Shown here: positions 1 through 7,798 of the stretch, in pieces
Position numbering within the stretch: the first letter of the stretch is position 1
Layout of the letters: the number at the start of each line of letters is the position of its first letter
Assembly: GCF_005876955.1 (NCBI RefSeq)
Contig: NZ_SSCL01000020.1
Span: 1-55,667, forward strand
Direction: 5' to 3'
DNA length: 55,667 bases
Source of the DNA: Sinomonas gamaensis
GTDB lineage: Bacteria; Actinomycetota; Actinomycetes; Actinomycetales; Micrococcaceae
Notes under the pieces: model-generated
What the model was told of the DNA's origin: nothing
Seen by the model: the letters and a program-made list of their open reading frames with translations, nothing else
The model's database searches: none
Translations under genes and position numbers: made by a program

Positions 1-47
1 CCGTCGGCTTCTGGGATGAGCTGGAAAGCCGGACTGGGCGGCTGGCG

Positions 48-453
48 TCAGGCGGGCCAGGGGTAGAGGGATTCAAGCCGGACGGTGCCCGTGGGGTTCC
101 CCTGGCCGTCGTACCGGAGGTCTGCGTCTTCATGCGAGCCGGCCGCGTGCGCGATCGCGGCAAGGACCAGTGCAAGATTCCGGCGGTCCAGAGTGGTGGC
201 CTCCGACAGGTCCACAGCGGGGCCGACGAGCAGCGAGACGGCGATGCGAACCACGCTGCTCACCACCGGACCAGACGCCGGATTCGTAGAGGAGCTTGTC
301 CACGTCGACCGAAGCGATGTCACCTTCGCGGTCGATCCAGGGGACACCGTCGTAGATTGCGCTGCCCTGGCGGATCAGCAGCTCCACGCCCGCCTCGGTG
401 TCATACCGTCCCCGCGCCCAGGCGCGAAGAGCGTCTTCGATGCTGATCGTCAT
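48..453 (-). pseudogene. Hypothetical protein gene broken by one frameshift
   Basis: Two overlapping minus-strand frames join into one coherent protein of about 134 residues. The first starts with MTISIEDALRAWARGRYDTEAG at 453 and reads well to about 'LLYESGVWSGG' (near 262). The coherent reading then moves to a second frame, 'VVRIAVSLLVGPAVDLSEATTL...', and ends with TGA at 48. After the switch the first frame becomes arginine/proline-rich noise. I do not recognise the family. One base change in length would restore it, so either the gene is dead or the assembly has an indel. It diverges from the metallophosphoesterase operon, with a palindrome between them. Confidence 0.6.
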
Positions 454-551
454 AGTGGCCTCGTTTCGATACGGTTCGGCCGCATCTGAAGTTCTGTGGC
501 CGGACGGGCGGGAGAGCGCATGCGTTTGGGTACAGCGTAGGGCTGGCCTGA

Positions 552-584
552 GATTTCATTAATGTTCGGAACACTAATGAAATC
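552..584. promoter_or_regulatory. 33-bp near-perfect palindrome, likely operator
   Basis: GATTTCATTAATGTTC and its opposite arm match at 15 of 16 positions around a central G at 568. The core TGTTCGGAACA is AT-flanked and stands out from the GC-rich surroundings. It lies 50 bases before the start of the gene at 635 and 99 bases before the divergent gene ending its start codon at 453. This is the usual place for a dimeric repressor site. No cognate regulator is recognisable next to it. Confidence 0.55.
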
Positions 585-634
585 GTGCCCTCGATAGTCT
601 GAAGCCCTCGCTGACTACATGGAGGGCCCGGAAG

Positions 635-952
635 ATGCAGACGCTCACGGATTTGGATGCGGGCGACTGGCTGCTCACGACTGCCTCAGGATCGACCCAC
701 CGTATATCAGTCCGCCCAGGTGGCATCAGCACTGTCACCAGGCTCCCCCGGCAGGCCCCCCAGGTGACCGAGAGGGACCTCATCGCCGACTTAAGGAGGG
801 ACGGCGAGACGCTGCCCCTGGTGGGGATTCACAAGCTGACCGTCGGCGAGGACGGGGCCTTCTTCCTCCGGGTGAGGACCGACTGCGTGACGCTGCGCCA
901 GACCACGACCGTCATTTCCATCCAACCCCTCGAGCCCCTGGACAGGTCCTAA
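635..952 (+). CDS. Hypothetical protein, first gene of metallophosphoesterase operon
   Basis: A 105-residue protein beginning MQTLTDLDAGDWLLTTASGS. The start is supported by GGAGG at 620-624. It is predicted to be soluble and mostly beta-strand, with no signal peptide or membrane segment. I do not recognise the family. Its stop codon overlaps the ATG of the next gene (TAATG at 950-954), so the two are probably translationally coupled and may act together. A longer open frame running from 619 through the next gene is an artefact: over this stretch it is arginine/proline-rich, while this frame is not. Confidence 0.65.
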   Translation: MQTLTDLDAGDWLLTTASGSTHRISVRPGGISTVTRLPRQAPQVTERDLIADLRRDGETLPLVGIHKLTVGEDGAFFLRVRTDCVTLRQTTTVISIQPLEPLDRS

Positions 953-1740
953 TGGTCTGGCGGGCCGGCGTCATGGGCGACTGGCATGGCCACTATGGCC
1001 ATTTCCGGGCCGTCTGCCGGACGCTCAAGCACGCTGGGATCCACCGCCTGTACTGCGTCGGGGATGCTTCTTTTGACTGGCCGGGACAGCACCGGGGCCG
1101 CACTGAGAAGAGGATGCGCCTCCTGCTGGAGCAGAACGACATTCTCTATACGTTCGTCGGTGGCAATCATGACAACTGGGCCACGCTCGAGACCTTGCCC
1201 GCGAATCCGGACGGCACGCGCCGAGTCGCGGACCGGTTCTCCTACCTGCCAAACGGTGTGGTGATCGAGCACGACGGCGTCAGAATCGCCGGCTTGGGTG
1301 GTGCGTACAGTGTCGACAAGGCATGGCGACGTGAAGGCCGGGACTGGTGGCCCCAGGAAGAACCGACCCCCGAGCAGGCCCAGCAGCTGATCGAAGCATC
1401 GGCCGGAGGCGTGACGCTCATGCTCACCCACGACGTCCCAATGGGGGCGACAGGGCTCAAAGGCATGTCCGGGCTCTCCGCCAAGACGATTGAGCGGGCC
1501 AACCAGACACGGATTCTGCTCCAAGACACCGTCGAGCGCGTCCGACCGAAGGCTTTGTTCGCCGGCCATTGGCACCAGAGATTGCGCTCTGAGCTCCAGT
1601 GGGATGACGGGACCAAGACGATGGTTGAGGTTTTGGCGGCCGAGCAGAGCTGGGCGGGAAATCTCGTGGAGGTGTGCGTGGACGACGACGGTGAGGTCGA
1701 AGTGAAGCCGCTGAAGATCCAGGTGACATTCGCTGCATGA
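952..1740 (+). CDS. Calcineurin-like metallophosphoesterase
   Basis: 262 residues with the full metal-binding set of the superfamily in order: GDWHG (D10, H12), GDASFD (D38), GGNHDN (N72, H73), a THD motif (H160) and GHWH (H206, H208). It should be a cytosolic two-metal phosphoesterase; the substrate (protein phosphate, nucleotide or nucleic acid) cannot be told from sequence. I chose ATG 952 because it overlaps the upstream stop; ATG 973 is an alternative that would still keep the first aspartate. It is the second gene of a small operon, and a 31-codon frame overlaps its end by ATGA. Confidence 0.85.
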   Translation: MVWRAGVMGDWHGHYGHFRAVCRTLKHAGIHRLYCVGDASFDWPGQHRGRTEKRMRLLLEQNDILYTFVGGNHDNWATLETLPANPDGTRRVADRFSYLPNGVVIEHDGVRIAGLGGAYSVDKAWRREGRDWWPQEEPTPEQAQQLIEASAGGVTLMLTHDVPMGATGLKGMSGLSAKTIERANQTRILLQDTVERVRPKALFAGHWHQRLRSELQWDDGTKTMVEVLAAEQSWAGNLVEVCVDDDGEVEVKPLKIQVTFAA

Positions 1741-1832
1741 GCGGCTTCGAAGATCGGGCCGTGGACCGTCTTGTGCGGCTCGATGAGCTGCTGGCCCTGG
1801 CCTCTGAGCTGGGAAGATTCCACGACAGATAG
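1737..1832 (+). CDS. Possible 31-residue peptide overlapping phosphoesterase stop
   Basis: ATG overlaps the phosphoesterase stop codon (ATGA at 1737-1740). The frame encodes MSGFEDRAVDRLVRLDELLA... and ends TAG inside the following hairpin. Composition is helix-like and charged (leucine at regular spacing), which fits a small adaptor or a chance frame. Coupled stop/start is the only positional evidence. Confidence 0.35.
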   Translation: MSGFEDRAVDRLVRLDELLALASELGRFHDR

Positions 1833-1856
1833 GCGTATCTGTTATGGAATCTTCCC
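1811..1856. terminator. Long hairpin, likely bidirectional terminator
   Basis: GGGAAGATTCCA and TGGAATCTTCCC pair perfectly, and the stem continues inward to a GGCG loop with two mismatches (about 21 pairs in all). There is no U-run, as is common in high-GC bacteria. It ends the phosphoesterase operon and separates it from the periodic non-coding block that follows. Confidence 0.6.
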
Positions 1857-1952
1857 GCCCCTGATCCGTCCGCCCGCTCTCAGGCGGCGAAGCTCCTGAG
1901 GGCGGCGGCGATCGTCTCCAACGGCAGGTCTTGGGGCTGACCTAGCGGTGGC

Positions 1953-2335
1953 GTGCGCACCTCCTTCCTGAAAGGTGTATGGACCGCTGGGTCGACGGAT
2001 GGGGGGACCTCTGTACGGACCACGGGACGAACGGCGTCTCGAACGTTTGTGCGCATGTGTCTGCGGACCTCTGATCAGATGCGCAGGCGAACGTCGATCC
2101 GGACATCGATGGGGATGGCTGAACAAAGGTTGCTTCGAACCAACGTGCTGACCTATGCGCAGATCATCGGCCACTCATCCGTCCAGAGGTGAATACAGAC
2201 CTGTAGACGAACGAGAGAACGGATGAATGATCGAAGCCCCGTGCGTCGGCACGAACAGACCATGGGACATCTCTGCGTCAGGTTCTCCGGGCGCACCTCG
2301 GTACAGACACGCTCACGCACTTCCAATCCGGATCA
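1953..2335. repeat. Degenerate 12-bp periodic array
   Basis: The motif CG-N-AC(G/C) recurs every 12 bases with almost no phase slip. Read as protein in one frame it gives Arg-Thr every fourth residue, for example VRTTGRTASRT around 2013-2045. The phase holds from about 1959 to 2155 and is picked up again at about 2257-2335. The individual 12-mers differ too much for a simple microsatellite. No convincing ribosome site or protein family supports coding. The flanks (1857-1952, 2336-2511) show no gene. The spacing resembles iteron or centromere arrays; see findings. Confidence 0.55.
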
Positions 2336-2511
2336 ACGCACGGGCGTACGTGCGGGTCGTTGCACACCGCTCTGTGCACACCTCCGATCTGGTGTAGGTA
2401 CCGACCTCCGGGCCGCCAGAACGGGAAGGGGGGCGGCTCGCATGATGCGGGCCGCCCGATCCGGTGCCAGAGTATGACGCGAAATGGAAGGATTCGGCCC
2501 TAATCTGAAAG

Positions 2512-2787
2512 GTGCATGGGCTGCAAAAAGCAGGAGGTCCGGTGGCCGTGAAACGCTACCCCGCGGTTCCCGGCGGCGCCGCCCGCGGGCGTACTTTCGA
2601 CGAGCGCATAGACCCGCTCGATGATGTCGTTATCGATCTCGGTGCAGGGTCCCTGCTTGGGGACGATCCCGATCCTGATCCGGAGGGGACGCGTCGTGGG
2701 CTGCAAGCACTGCTGAAGCTCGCCCGCAGGAGCCTTGAGGCTGAACGGGCGAAGCTGCGGCATGAGCGGGGCGACACGACCAGCTGA
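2512..2787 (+). CDS. Hypothetical small acidic protein
   Basis: Up to 91 residues, ending ...LLKLARRSLEAERAKLRHERGDTTS. GTG at 2542 is an alternative start that would remove a poorly coding-looking leader. The middle is rich in aspartate and glycine (FDERIDPLDDVVIDLGAGSLLGDDPD) and the C-terminus is a likely basic helix. I do not recognise it. It converges on the broken nucleotidyltransferase gene. Confidence 0.45.
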   Translation: MHGLQKAGGPVAVKRYPAVPGGAARGRTFDERIDPLDDVVIDLGAGSLLGDDPDPDPEGTRRGLQALLKLARRSLEAERAKLRHERGDTTS

Positions 2788-2799
2788 TCGACCCTCGGC

Positions 2800-3112
2800 T
2801 CACAGCGGCACCGCCTCAGCCAGGATGCGCTCCATGGCCCGGCCCGCTCGAGCCTGTGGTCACGGCGTCGACCTCAATGCCTCCGAGCAGGTCGACTATG
2901 TCGAGTCGTAACAATGCGAGGTCGAACAGCGATGCCTCAGGGTCGGGGGCGACAAGGAGGTCGAGGTCGGACTCGGGTCCGTCCTCGCCCCGGGCAGCGG
3001 ATCCGAACACCCGCACGTTGCCGACGTGGTGCCGGCGGGCGAGCTCGAGGACCTCGTCCCTGTGCTCCACGAGGAGCTGTGAGGGGCGACGGGCCCGCGG
3101 AGTCCTGGTCAC
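2800..3112 (-). pseudogene. MNT-type nucleotidyltransferase, frameshifted at C-terminus
   Basis: Begins MTRTPRARRPSQLLVEHRDEVL and carries the GSAARGEDGPESDLDLLV core (GSxxRG...SDxDL) of minimal nucleotidyltransferases. These act as MntA antitoxins that AMPylate HEPN toxins. The reading frame departs after 'EVDAVTTGSS' near 2845. In another frame the expected family ending AMERILAEAVPL and a TGA at 2800 appear at once, so a single base is lost or gained. No HEPN partner follows on the minus strand, so this is half a decayed toxin-antitoxin pair. Confidence 0.7.
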
Positions 3113-3190
3113 GGCCCCATTCTTGCGTCAAGGCCACCGGATCCTGACATCGAACCTCGGACAGCAAATGGATCTTCGATCGGTAGCCGC

Positions 3191-3456
3191 TCATTCGGCC
3201 GCGACCCGCTTTGCCTGGTCCCACCGGATGGGCGCGCCTCGCGGAGGCGCTGCGTCTCATCCCACGCTGCATCCACTGCTCGGATGTGCGCGAGCTCCTC
3301 TGCGTCCTCCAGGAGCTAGCGAATCTGCTGTGCGTCCACGATCGCGGCGACACGGCGGCCCCTGCGTGTCAAGTGGACAGGCTCGTGCTTGCGGTTCACT
3401 TCGTCGACAAGGGCCGACAGTCGCGAGCGGGCGTCCGTGACGGTGACTCCGCTCAT
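3191..3456 (-). pseudogene. Phd/YefM-type antitoxin with nonsense and frameshift; truncated RelE start
   Basis: ATG 3456 opens MSGVTVTDARSRLSALVDEV and continues to RRGRRVAAIVDAQQIR, the typical Phd/YefM DNA-binding fold. A TAG at 3316-3318 interrupts it, yet the same frame reads on as LLEDAEELAHIRAVDAAWDE, then slips and ends WDQAKRVAAE-stop. The stop overlaps an ATG (3194) that begins MSGYRSKIHLL. This matches the expected position of a RelE-type toxin, but the similarity ends within a few residues. The module is therefore dead on both halves. Confidence 0.65.
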
Positions 3457-3729
3457 GCTCAGATCTTGCCTGTCCTACATCTCTAACGAGAAGGGGCGAA
3501 GCCCCGCTGTCATCGCTGGAGTCTCAGTTTGGGCTTCGCTTCAGCGCCTGTCCGGCTCTTCTCTCGGAGCACCGGGGCTAGCTGGATCGGGATTGCCGTC
3601 CTCGCCTCGGGTGCGGCGGGCGACGGAAGACGCGAGCAGCCACCGCATTCTCTGCGGAGGGCACTCAACGGGGTTCTTGAGGGAGTCCGCGCACGTTCAT
3701 CCTGGCGCACGATGCTGGTTGAAGGTGGT

Positions 3730-3903
3730 CTAGCCCTCTCCGGTTCCGTTGGTGTGCGGGAGGGTGAGGAGGGCCGTCCAGTCGGAGGCGAACTTCTGCT
3801 GGAGGGACTGCAGCTGCTCGCTGCCGGTGCACAGTGCGCTCTGGGCGTCCGTCTCGACCTGGTCCTTATCCCTAAGGTTCTTCTGTCCTTGGCATAGCCT
3901 TTG
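3730..3903 (-). pseudogene. C-terminal fragment of HNH-like lipoprotein paralogue
   Basis: The minus-strand frame LRDKDQVETDAQSALC...LQSLQQKFASDWTALLTLP ending at 3730 parallels the C-terminus of the intact lipoprotein at 11011-11739 (NDKDVVESKARTAVC...LDAVQKVFSIDWTQI). Only about 55 residues remain. Similarity is lost just before the IS110 left flank, so the insertion or a nearby deletion removed the rest. The 3457-3729 interval has no other gene I can support. Confidence 0.5.
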
Positions 3904-3904
3904 G

Positions 3905-4080
3905 ACAGCCCGGGTGCCGGGGTGTGGCTTGCGTCTTTGTGCTGAGAGTGAAGCTAACAATGAATGGCCGCCCCGGCCCTGGACGCCTCGACCACTGATT
4001 GAGATCTGATGCGAAGAGTCGCTGCTTAGGGACCTGTCGGCGGGGTCGTCCGTGGGTATGGAATCGACGAGAGGAGAACC
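3905..4080 (+). ncRNA. Candidate bridge RNA region of the IS110 element
   Basis: IS110-group elements encode a structured guide (bridge) RNA between the left end and the transposase. Here a 175-base non-coding stretch occupies that place. It contains GC-rich complementary segments such as CCGCCCCGG, alternating with looser A/T-containing stretches such as GAAGCTAACAATG. I infer the RNA from position and family; I did not fold it. Confidence 0.35.
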
Positions 4081-4083
4081 AAT

Positions 4084-5319
4084 TTGGCCCCGGCCCATGA
4101 CCTCTGGATAGGCATCGACGTCGGCAAGACCGAGCACCACGCCTGCGCCATCGACAGCAATGGCAAGACCGTCTGGTCGATGCGGATCTCCAACAGCCAG
4201 GAAGCTATCGAGCAGCTGATCGGAAAGGGGACCGCGACGGCCCGATCGCCACGGTGGGCGATCGACATCACCAGCGGAGAGTCTGCGATCCTCTGCACGC
4301 TCCTCCTGGCCGCGGCCCAGACCTTGGTCTACATTCCCGGCAGGGTCGTCAACCGCATGAGCGCGGCTTTCGGCGGAGAGTCCAAGACCGACGCGAAGGA
4401 CGCCCGCGTAATCGCAGACATCGCCCGCCTGCATGCCAATCTCCGGGCGGTCGAGCCAAAGGACCCAGTCGTGGCGCAGCTTATGCCGCTGCTGTCTCAC
4501 CGGAAGGACTTGAACGAAGACTGGGTCCGCGGGATCAACAGGCTCCGGAGCAGCCTTGCCTCGATCTTCCCCGCGCTCGAGCAGGCCCTTGACCTGAAGA
4601 CTCTGGCCCCGCTGAAGCTGCTGACCGTGGCCAGGACACCAGCCCAGCTCCGCGGGATGGACAAGGATGCGCTCTCCCGCAGGCTCATCGATCTTGGCGT
4701 CCGACGCCCCACTGCTCTGTCTCTGGCCGAAAAATCGCTCACGGCCGCCGGGGCGCAGACCATCGAGCTGCCGGGAGAGGAGATCGTCAATGAGCTCGTC
4801 GCCGCCCAGGCCCGCAAGCTTGTCGGGCTCCACGGCGAAATCTATGAGCTCGACAAGAGAATCGCCGCCTGCTTCCGAGAACACGAAGCCGCGCAGATCA
4901 TCGAGTCCATGCCCGGATTCGGGCCGGTGGTCGGAGCCGAGTTCCTCGCCGTCACCAACGGACGTCTGGAGTCCTTCCCCAACAGCGGCCATCTGGCAGC
5001 CTTAGCCGGCCTCGTCCCAGTCGCGCGCGACTCCGGGCGGGTGGCGGGGAACCACCACAGGCCCAAGCGGTACAACCGTCGGCTCCGGCGCGCCTTCTTC
5101 ATGGCCGCCCTCTCGAGCCTGAAGAGCTCGGAGGCCTCGCGGAGGTTCTACGACCGCAAGCGCTGCGAAGGCCGCAATCACACCCAGGCGATCCTCGCTC
5201 TGGCCCGGCGCCTCGTCAATGTCCTGTGGGCGCTCCTGCGCGAGGGCCGCACATTCACAGCCAGCCCTCCAGCTCCCACTGCAGTCATCACGATGCCGGA
5301 GGAGGCGATTGCCGCATGA
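4084..5319 (+). CDS. IS110-family transposase
   Basis: 411 residues from a TTG start preceded by GAGAGGAGAA. The N-terminal RuvC-like DEDD domain shows GIDVGK (D12), the acidic ITSGES segment (E66) and TDAKDAR (D103, D106). The C-terminal Transposase_20 domain is marked by ESMPGFGPVVGAEFLA (274-289) and HLAALAGLVPVARDSG, whose serine (S317) is likely the nucleophile. It catalyses RNA-guided recombination of the element. The gene looks intact and usable. Confidence 0.92.
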   Translation: MAPAHDLWIGIDVGKTEHHACAIDSNGKTVWSMRISNSQEAIEQLIGKGTATARSPRWAIDITSGESAILCTLLLAAAQTLVYIPGRVVNRMSAAFGGESKTDAKDARVIADIARLHANLRAVEPKDPVVAQLMPLLSHRKDLNEDWVRGINRLRSSLASIFPALEQALDLKTLAPLKLLTVARTPAQLRGMDKDALSRRLIDLGVRRPTALSLAEKSLTAAGAQTIELPGEEIVNELVAAQARKLVGLHGEIYELDKRIAACFREHEAAQIIESMPGFGPVVGAEFLAVTNGRLESFPNSGHLAALAGLVPVARDSGRVAGNHHRPKRYNRRLRRAFFMAALSSLKSSEASRRFYDRKRCEGRNHTQAILALARRLVNVLWALLREGRTFTASPPAPTAVITMPEEAIAA

Positions 5320-5694
5320 GAGCGTGCCCCAGCCCAAAAGGCTGCCTCGCGCGAGGTTCAGGAGCGATTGCCTGACCGGCTGATGTGAGCCAATTCAGGT
5401 CCGAACCAGGTCTGGGGCGGGCTTCGCGAAGGATTCCGATCTTAAGATTCTCCGGATGCGGCATGTCCCAGAATCAGGATGACGGCTCAACCCAGGACCG
5501 CTGGGGTAGGTGTCCGTGACGTGGATGTTGCTGTTGTCGTACGTTCAAAGGGCAATTCATCGTGCGGGGTATACGCACCTCGGGCTGGGCTGAGCCCTCG
5601 GGGAAGGTTGAAGGGCACCCCTAGCACGCTGGATGGCCGGCTTGCGGACACGGAATCTGATGTGGCGCGCGACGACTGCGATACGGTCAGGAGC

Positions 5695-6234
5695 GTGATT
5701 GAGGACGAAGGGGCAACCGGAGTCAGCCGGTTGCTGGGGGTCGAATTAGGCTTTCGACCGCTTCTGGTCAAAGGCGATCGACAGGCCGTAGGCACCGCCC
5801 TGTTGGGCTGGGCCGATTCTGGGCTGACCGTGCGCACGTTGCGGGGGTGGAAGATGCGAAATCTGTCCGGCCTCTTCGACGAATTCGCCGCCGCACTCCA
5901 GTTCCCGCTCTACTTCGGCGAGACCATGGACGCGTTCAACGAGTGCATTGCCGATCTCGACGAGACGCTGCCTGCTGGCGAAGGCTACGTCCTGGCCATT
6001 GTCGAGCCGGACCATCTCCTGGCGGACGAAGATGACGGGACTCTAGAATGGTTCGTCCGTTCGCTGCAGTCAGCTGCGGAGACATGGAGCCACCCGATCG
6101 AGCTCGGCGAATGGTGGGACCGGCCAGCGATCCCGTTCCACATTGTCCTTGCAGGAGAGTCCGACGCGATCGAGCTAGCAGCACGCCGCTGGTCGAGGGC
6201 CGGCATAGGGCCCATGCCCTTCGGGCGAGTGTAA
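5695..6234 (+). CDS. Barstar-like protein
   Basis: The core VRTLRGWKMRNLSGLFDEFAAAL...YFGETMDAFNECIADL matches the barstar fold (short strand, helix, then the F/Y-G-x-x-x-D-A segment). Barstars bind and inhibit barnase-type RNases or other polymorphic toxins. About 180 residues follow from GTG 5695; the frame is open back to 5479 but that part looks poorly coding, and the true start is uncertain. No toxin gene is adjacent, so it is an orphan immunity protein. It begins a run of unknown plus-strand genes. From 5400 to 5694 I see no other feature. Confidence 0.65.
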   Translation: MIEDEGATGVSRLLGVELGFRPLLVKGDRQAVGTALLGWADSGLTVRTLRGWKMRNLSGLFDEFAAALQFPLYFGETMDAFNECIADLDETLPAGEGYVLAIVEPDHLLADEDDGTLEWFVRSLQSAAETWSHPIELGEWWDRPAIPFHIVLAGESDAIELAARRWSRAGIGPMPFGRV

Positions 6235-6315
6235 TCGGGGCCTCGATGATCATCACGACTGGACTGGCTGTGAATCCATTCGCCGACACGACCCGCTAGT
6301 TACGGGTGAACATCG

Positions 6316-6828
6316 TTGGCTGACACGCTGACGCCCGCCGCGCTCACGCGCCTCGTTCCGCCGTCGTCTTGGACGGCTAGCTCGTTGCCCGGCGAGACTC
6401 GGCGTTGGTTTGAGGTCTTACTGTTTGACGAAGATCAGAAAGCACTTGTCCTCGAGGCGTCACGCCGTTGGCTATGGGCTTCAGTGGACAGCAGCGGCAC
6501 GAGGCATCTGCATGAACTCCAACCGCCAGATGTAGTTGGAGTCCTGCCCTTACTCGAGCTCGATCCGGCAGCGCTGCAAGGGAAGCTCACCGACGCTGCG
6601 GACATTCTTCGGATTTCGCCCGCCGACCTGATCAATGTCTTGCCCTCAGCGGAGGTATTCGCAGCTGCACTCGAAACCAGGTCTGACTACTGGATCGACC
6701 GAGCGCTCGAGTGGATTACGAGGCTTCCCGCGCTGAACATTCCGCTGGCAGCCATTCGACCCGTCGTCGACGACCCGAGGGTCGGGCAGAGCGTCCGACA
6801 CCGCATCAGGAAGCTGTTGTCGACCTGA
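6316..6828 (+). CDS. Hypothetical protein
   Basis: 170 residues from a TTG start, beginning MADTLTPAALTRLVPPSSW. It is a soluble alpha/beta protein with several aromatic residues early on and two leucine-rich helices (LLELDPAALQGKLTDAADIL; IDRALEWITRLPALNIPL). I do not recognise the family. It lies 81 bases after the barstar-like gene on the same strand and could be co-transcribed with it. Confidence 0.6.
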   Translation: MADTLTPAALTRLVPPSSWTASSLPGETRRWFEVLLFDEDQKALVLEASRRWLWASVDSSGTRHLHELQPPDVVGVLPLLELDPAALQGKLTDAADILRISPADLINVLPSAEVFAAALETRSDYWIDRALEWITRLPALNIPLAAIRPVVDDPRVGQSVRHRIRKLLST

Positions 6829-6892
6829 GCGAGCACGTAGCCGCATCGTTCAGAGAGGCATTGAGAGCTGAGCATGATGCTAGCTTGACGAC

Positions 6893-7798
6893 ATGGAGCG
6901 CAGTCGAGACGAGCGGCGCCAACGTCGGCTTCCGCGACCCTATGCAGGCGAATATCCAGAGCGCCGCGTTGCAGCCTACCGTCCCGTCGGGAGCGGCCCC
7001 GATCCACTGAGAACTCTCGACATTGCCCGCATCGGCCAGTACCCCCTGCTGACGGCATGGGCGGCTCTCCACAACGCGGACCTGACGGGCAGGCCCGGAG
7101 TCCAGATCCTAGACCGGGCCATAGACGAGAAGACGATCGATGTGGACGGTCCGATCATGAGCGAGGTCGCCTATTTCGTCGGGGACCTCGTCTGCGAAGA
7201 GCAGCCGGGCTGCCGGTGGAATGTGGACGCTTGGGGGCTCCCCGTCCTAGCCCTAGACAGCGAAGACGGCCGCGGCCGGACGGTGTGGGATGTCCTCAAG
7301 TTCCAAGCGAAGGATCAATCAGGAGTCCCCCTCACTGGTGGAGGCAATCGACCGCTTCGGCACCTAATCCGAGGGGCCAAAACAGGAGTGACGGCTTCGA
7401 CGCCCGAAACGATGCCCCCTGGCGGATGCCTAACGGGCAGCTTCGGTACGCCATCCAGCTGGCGGTCGAGGTGCCGGTGGAACAACGACCGGCCACCACG
7501 ACTTTACTGGGCGAATCGGCGCGTCGGGTTCGCCGTGCCAACGGCGTTGGGCAGGCATCCAGACAAGTTCAGCACCCTCGCCGTTGGCTGGCGGTACGTT
7601 CACAATGCGGGCTGGCTCCTTGAGGTCAGGGACACGGAGCCTAGTCCCGAGTTGGCCGCCTGGTTGTTCGACGATGTGCCGATGCGCGTTGGCGGCGATC
7701 ACTTGGTTCAATTCAATGGTCTCGTACGCGTTCAGCTCGCGGCCATGCGGGACAGGCATATTCGACCGGAACATGGCGAGCGCCTGATGGGGCCCTAA
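6893..7798 (+). CDS. Hypothetical protein; C-terminal third doubtful
   Basis: The first 175 residues look coding (IGQYPLLTAWAALHNADL; MSEVAYFVGDLVCEEQPGCRWNVDAWGLPVLALDSEDG). Beyond about 7430 the frame overlaps the opposite-strand DUF4238 gene, which has much better protein character there. The remainder of this frame (GCLTGSFGTPSSWRSRCRWNN...) reads like noise. The original gene probably ended or broke near 7400. I do not recognise the family. Confidence 0.45.
   Translation: MERSRDERRQRRLPRPYAGEYPERRVAAYRPVGSGPDPLRTLDIARIGQYPLLTAWAALHNADLTGRPGVQILDRAIDEKTIDVDGPIMSEVAYFVGDLVCEEQPGCRWNVDAWGLPVLALDSEDGRGRTVWDVLKFQAKDQSGVPLTGGGNRPLRHLIRGAKTGVTASTPETMPPGGCLTGSFGTPSSWRSRCRWNNDRPPRLYWANRRVGFAVPTALGRHPDKFSTLAVGWRYVHNAGWLLEVRDTEPSPELAAWLFDDVPMRVGGDHLVQFNGLVRVQLAAMRDRHIRPEHGERLMGP

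Larger units (their letters stand above)
3904..5400 (+). mobile_element. IS110-family insertion sequence (ends approximate)
   Basis: A single transposase gene flanked by a non-coding 5' segment of about 180 bases and a short 3' segment, with no terminal inverted repeats. This layout is characteristic of the IS110 group. Its exact ends cannot be fixed without a second copy. It sits next to a truncated lipoprotein gene and decayed toxin-antitoxin genes. Confidence 0.55.

Noticed and set aside
1953-2192. An Arg-Thr repeat protein encoded by the 12-bp array
   Set aside because: No ribosome site, no fold, and the phase continues past stops into non-coding DNA; better explained as a periodic DNA element, though not fully excluded.
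3904-4992. Minus-strand frame continuing from the lipoprotein fragment through the transposase
   Set aside because: Only its last 55 or so residues (3730-3903) resemble a real protein; the rest is antisense to the IS110 transposase.
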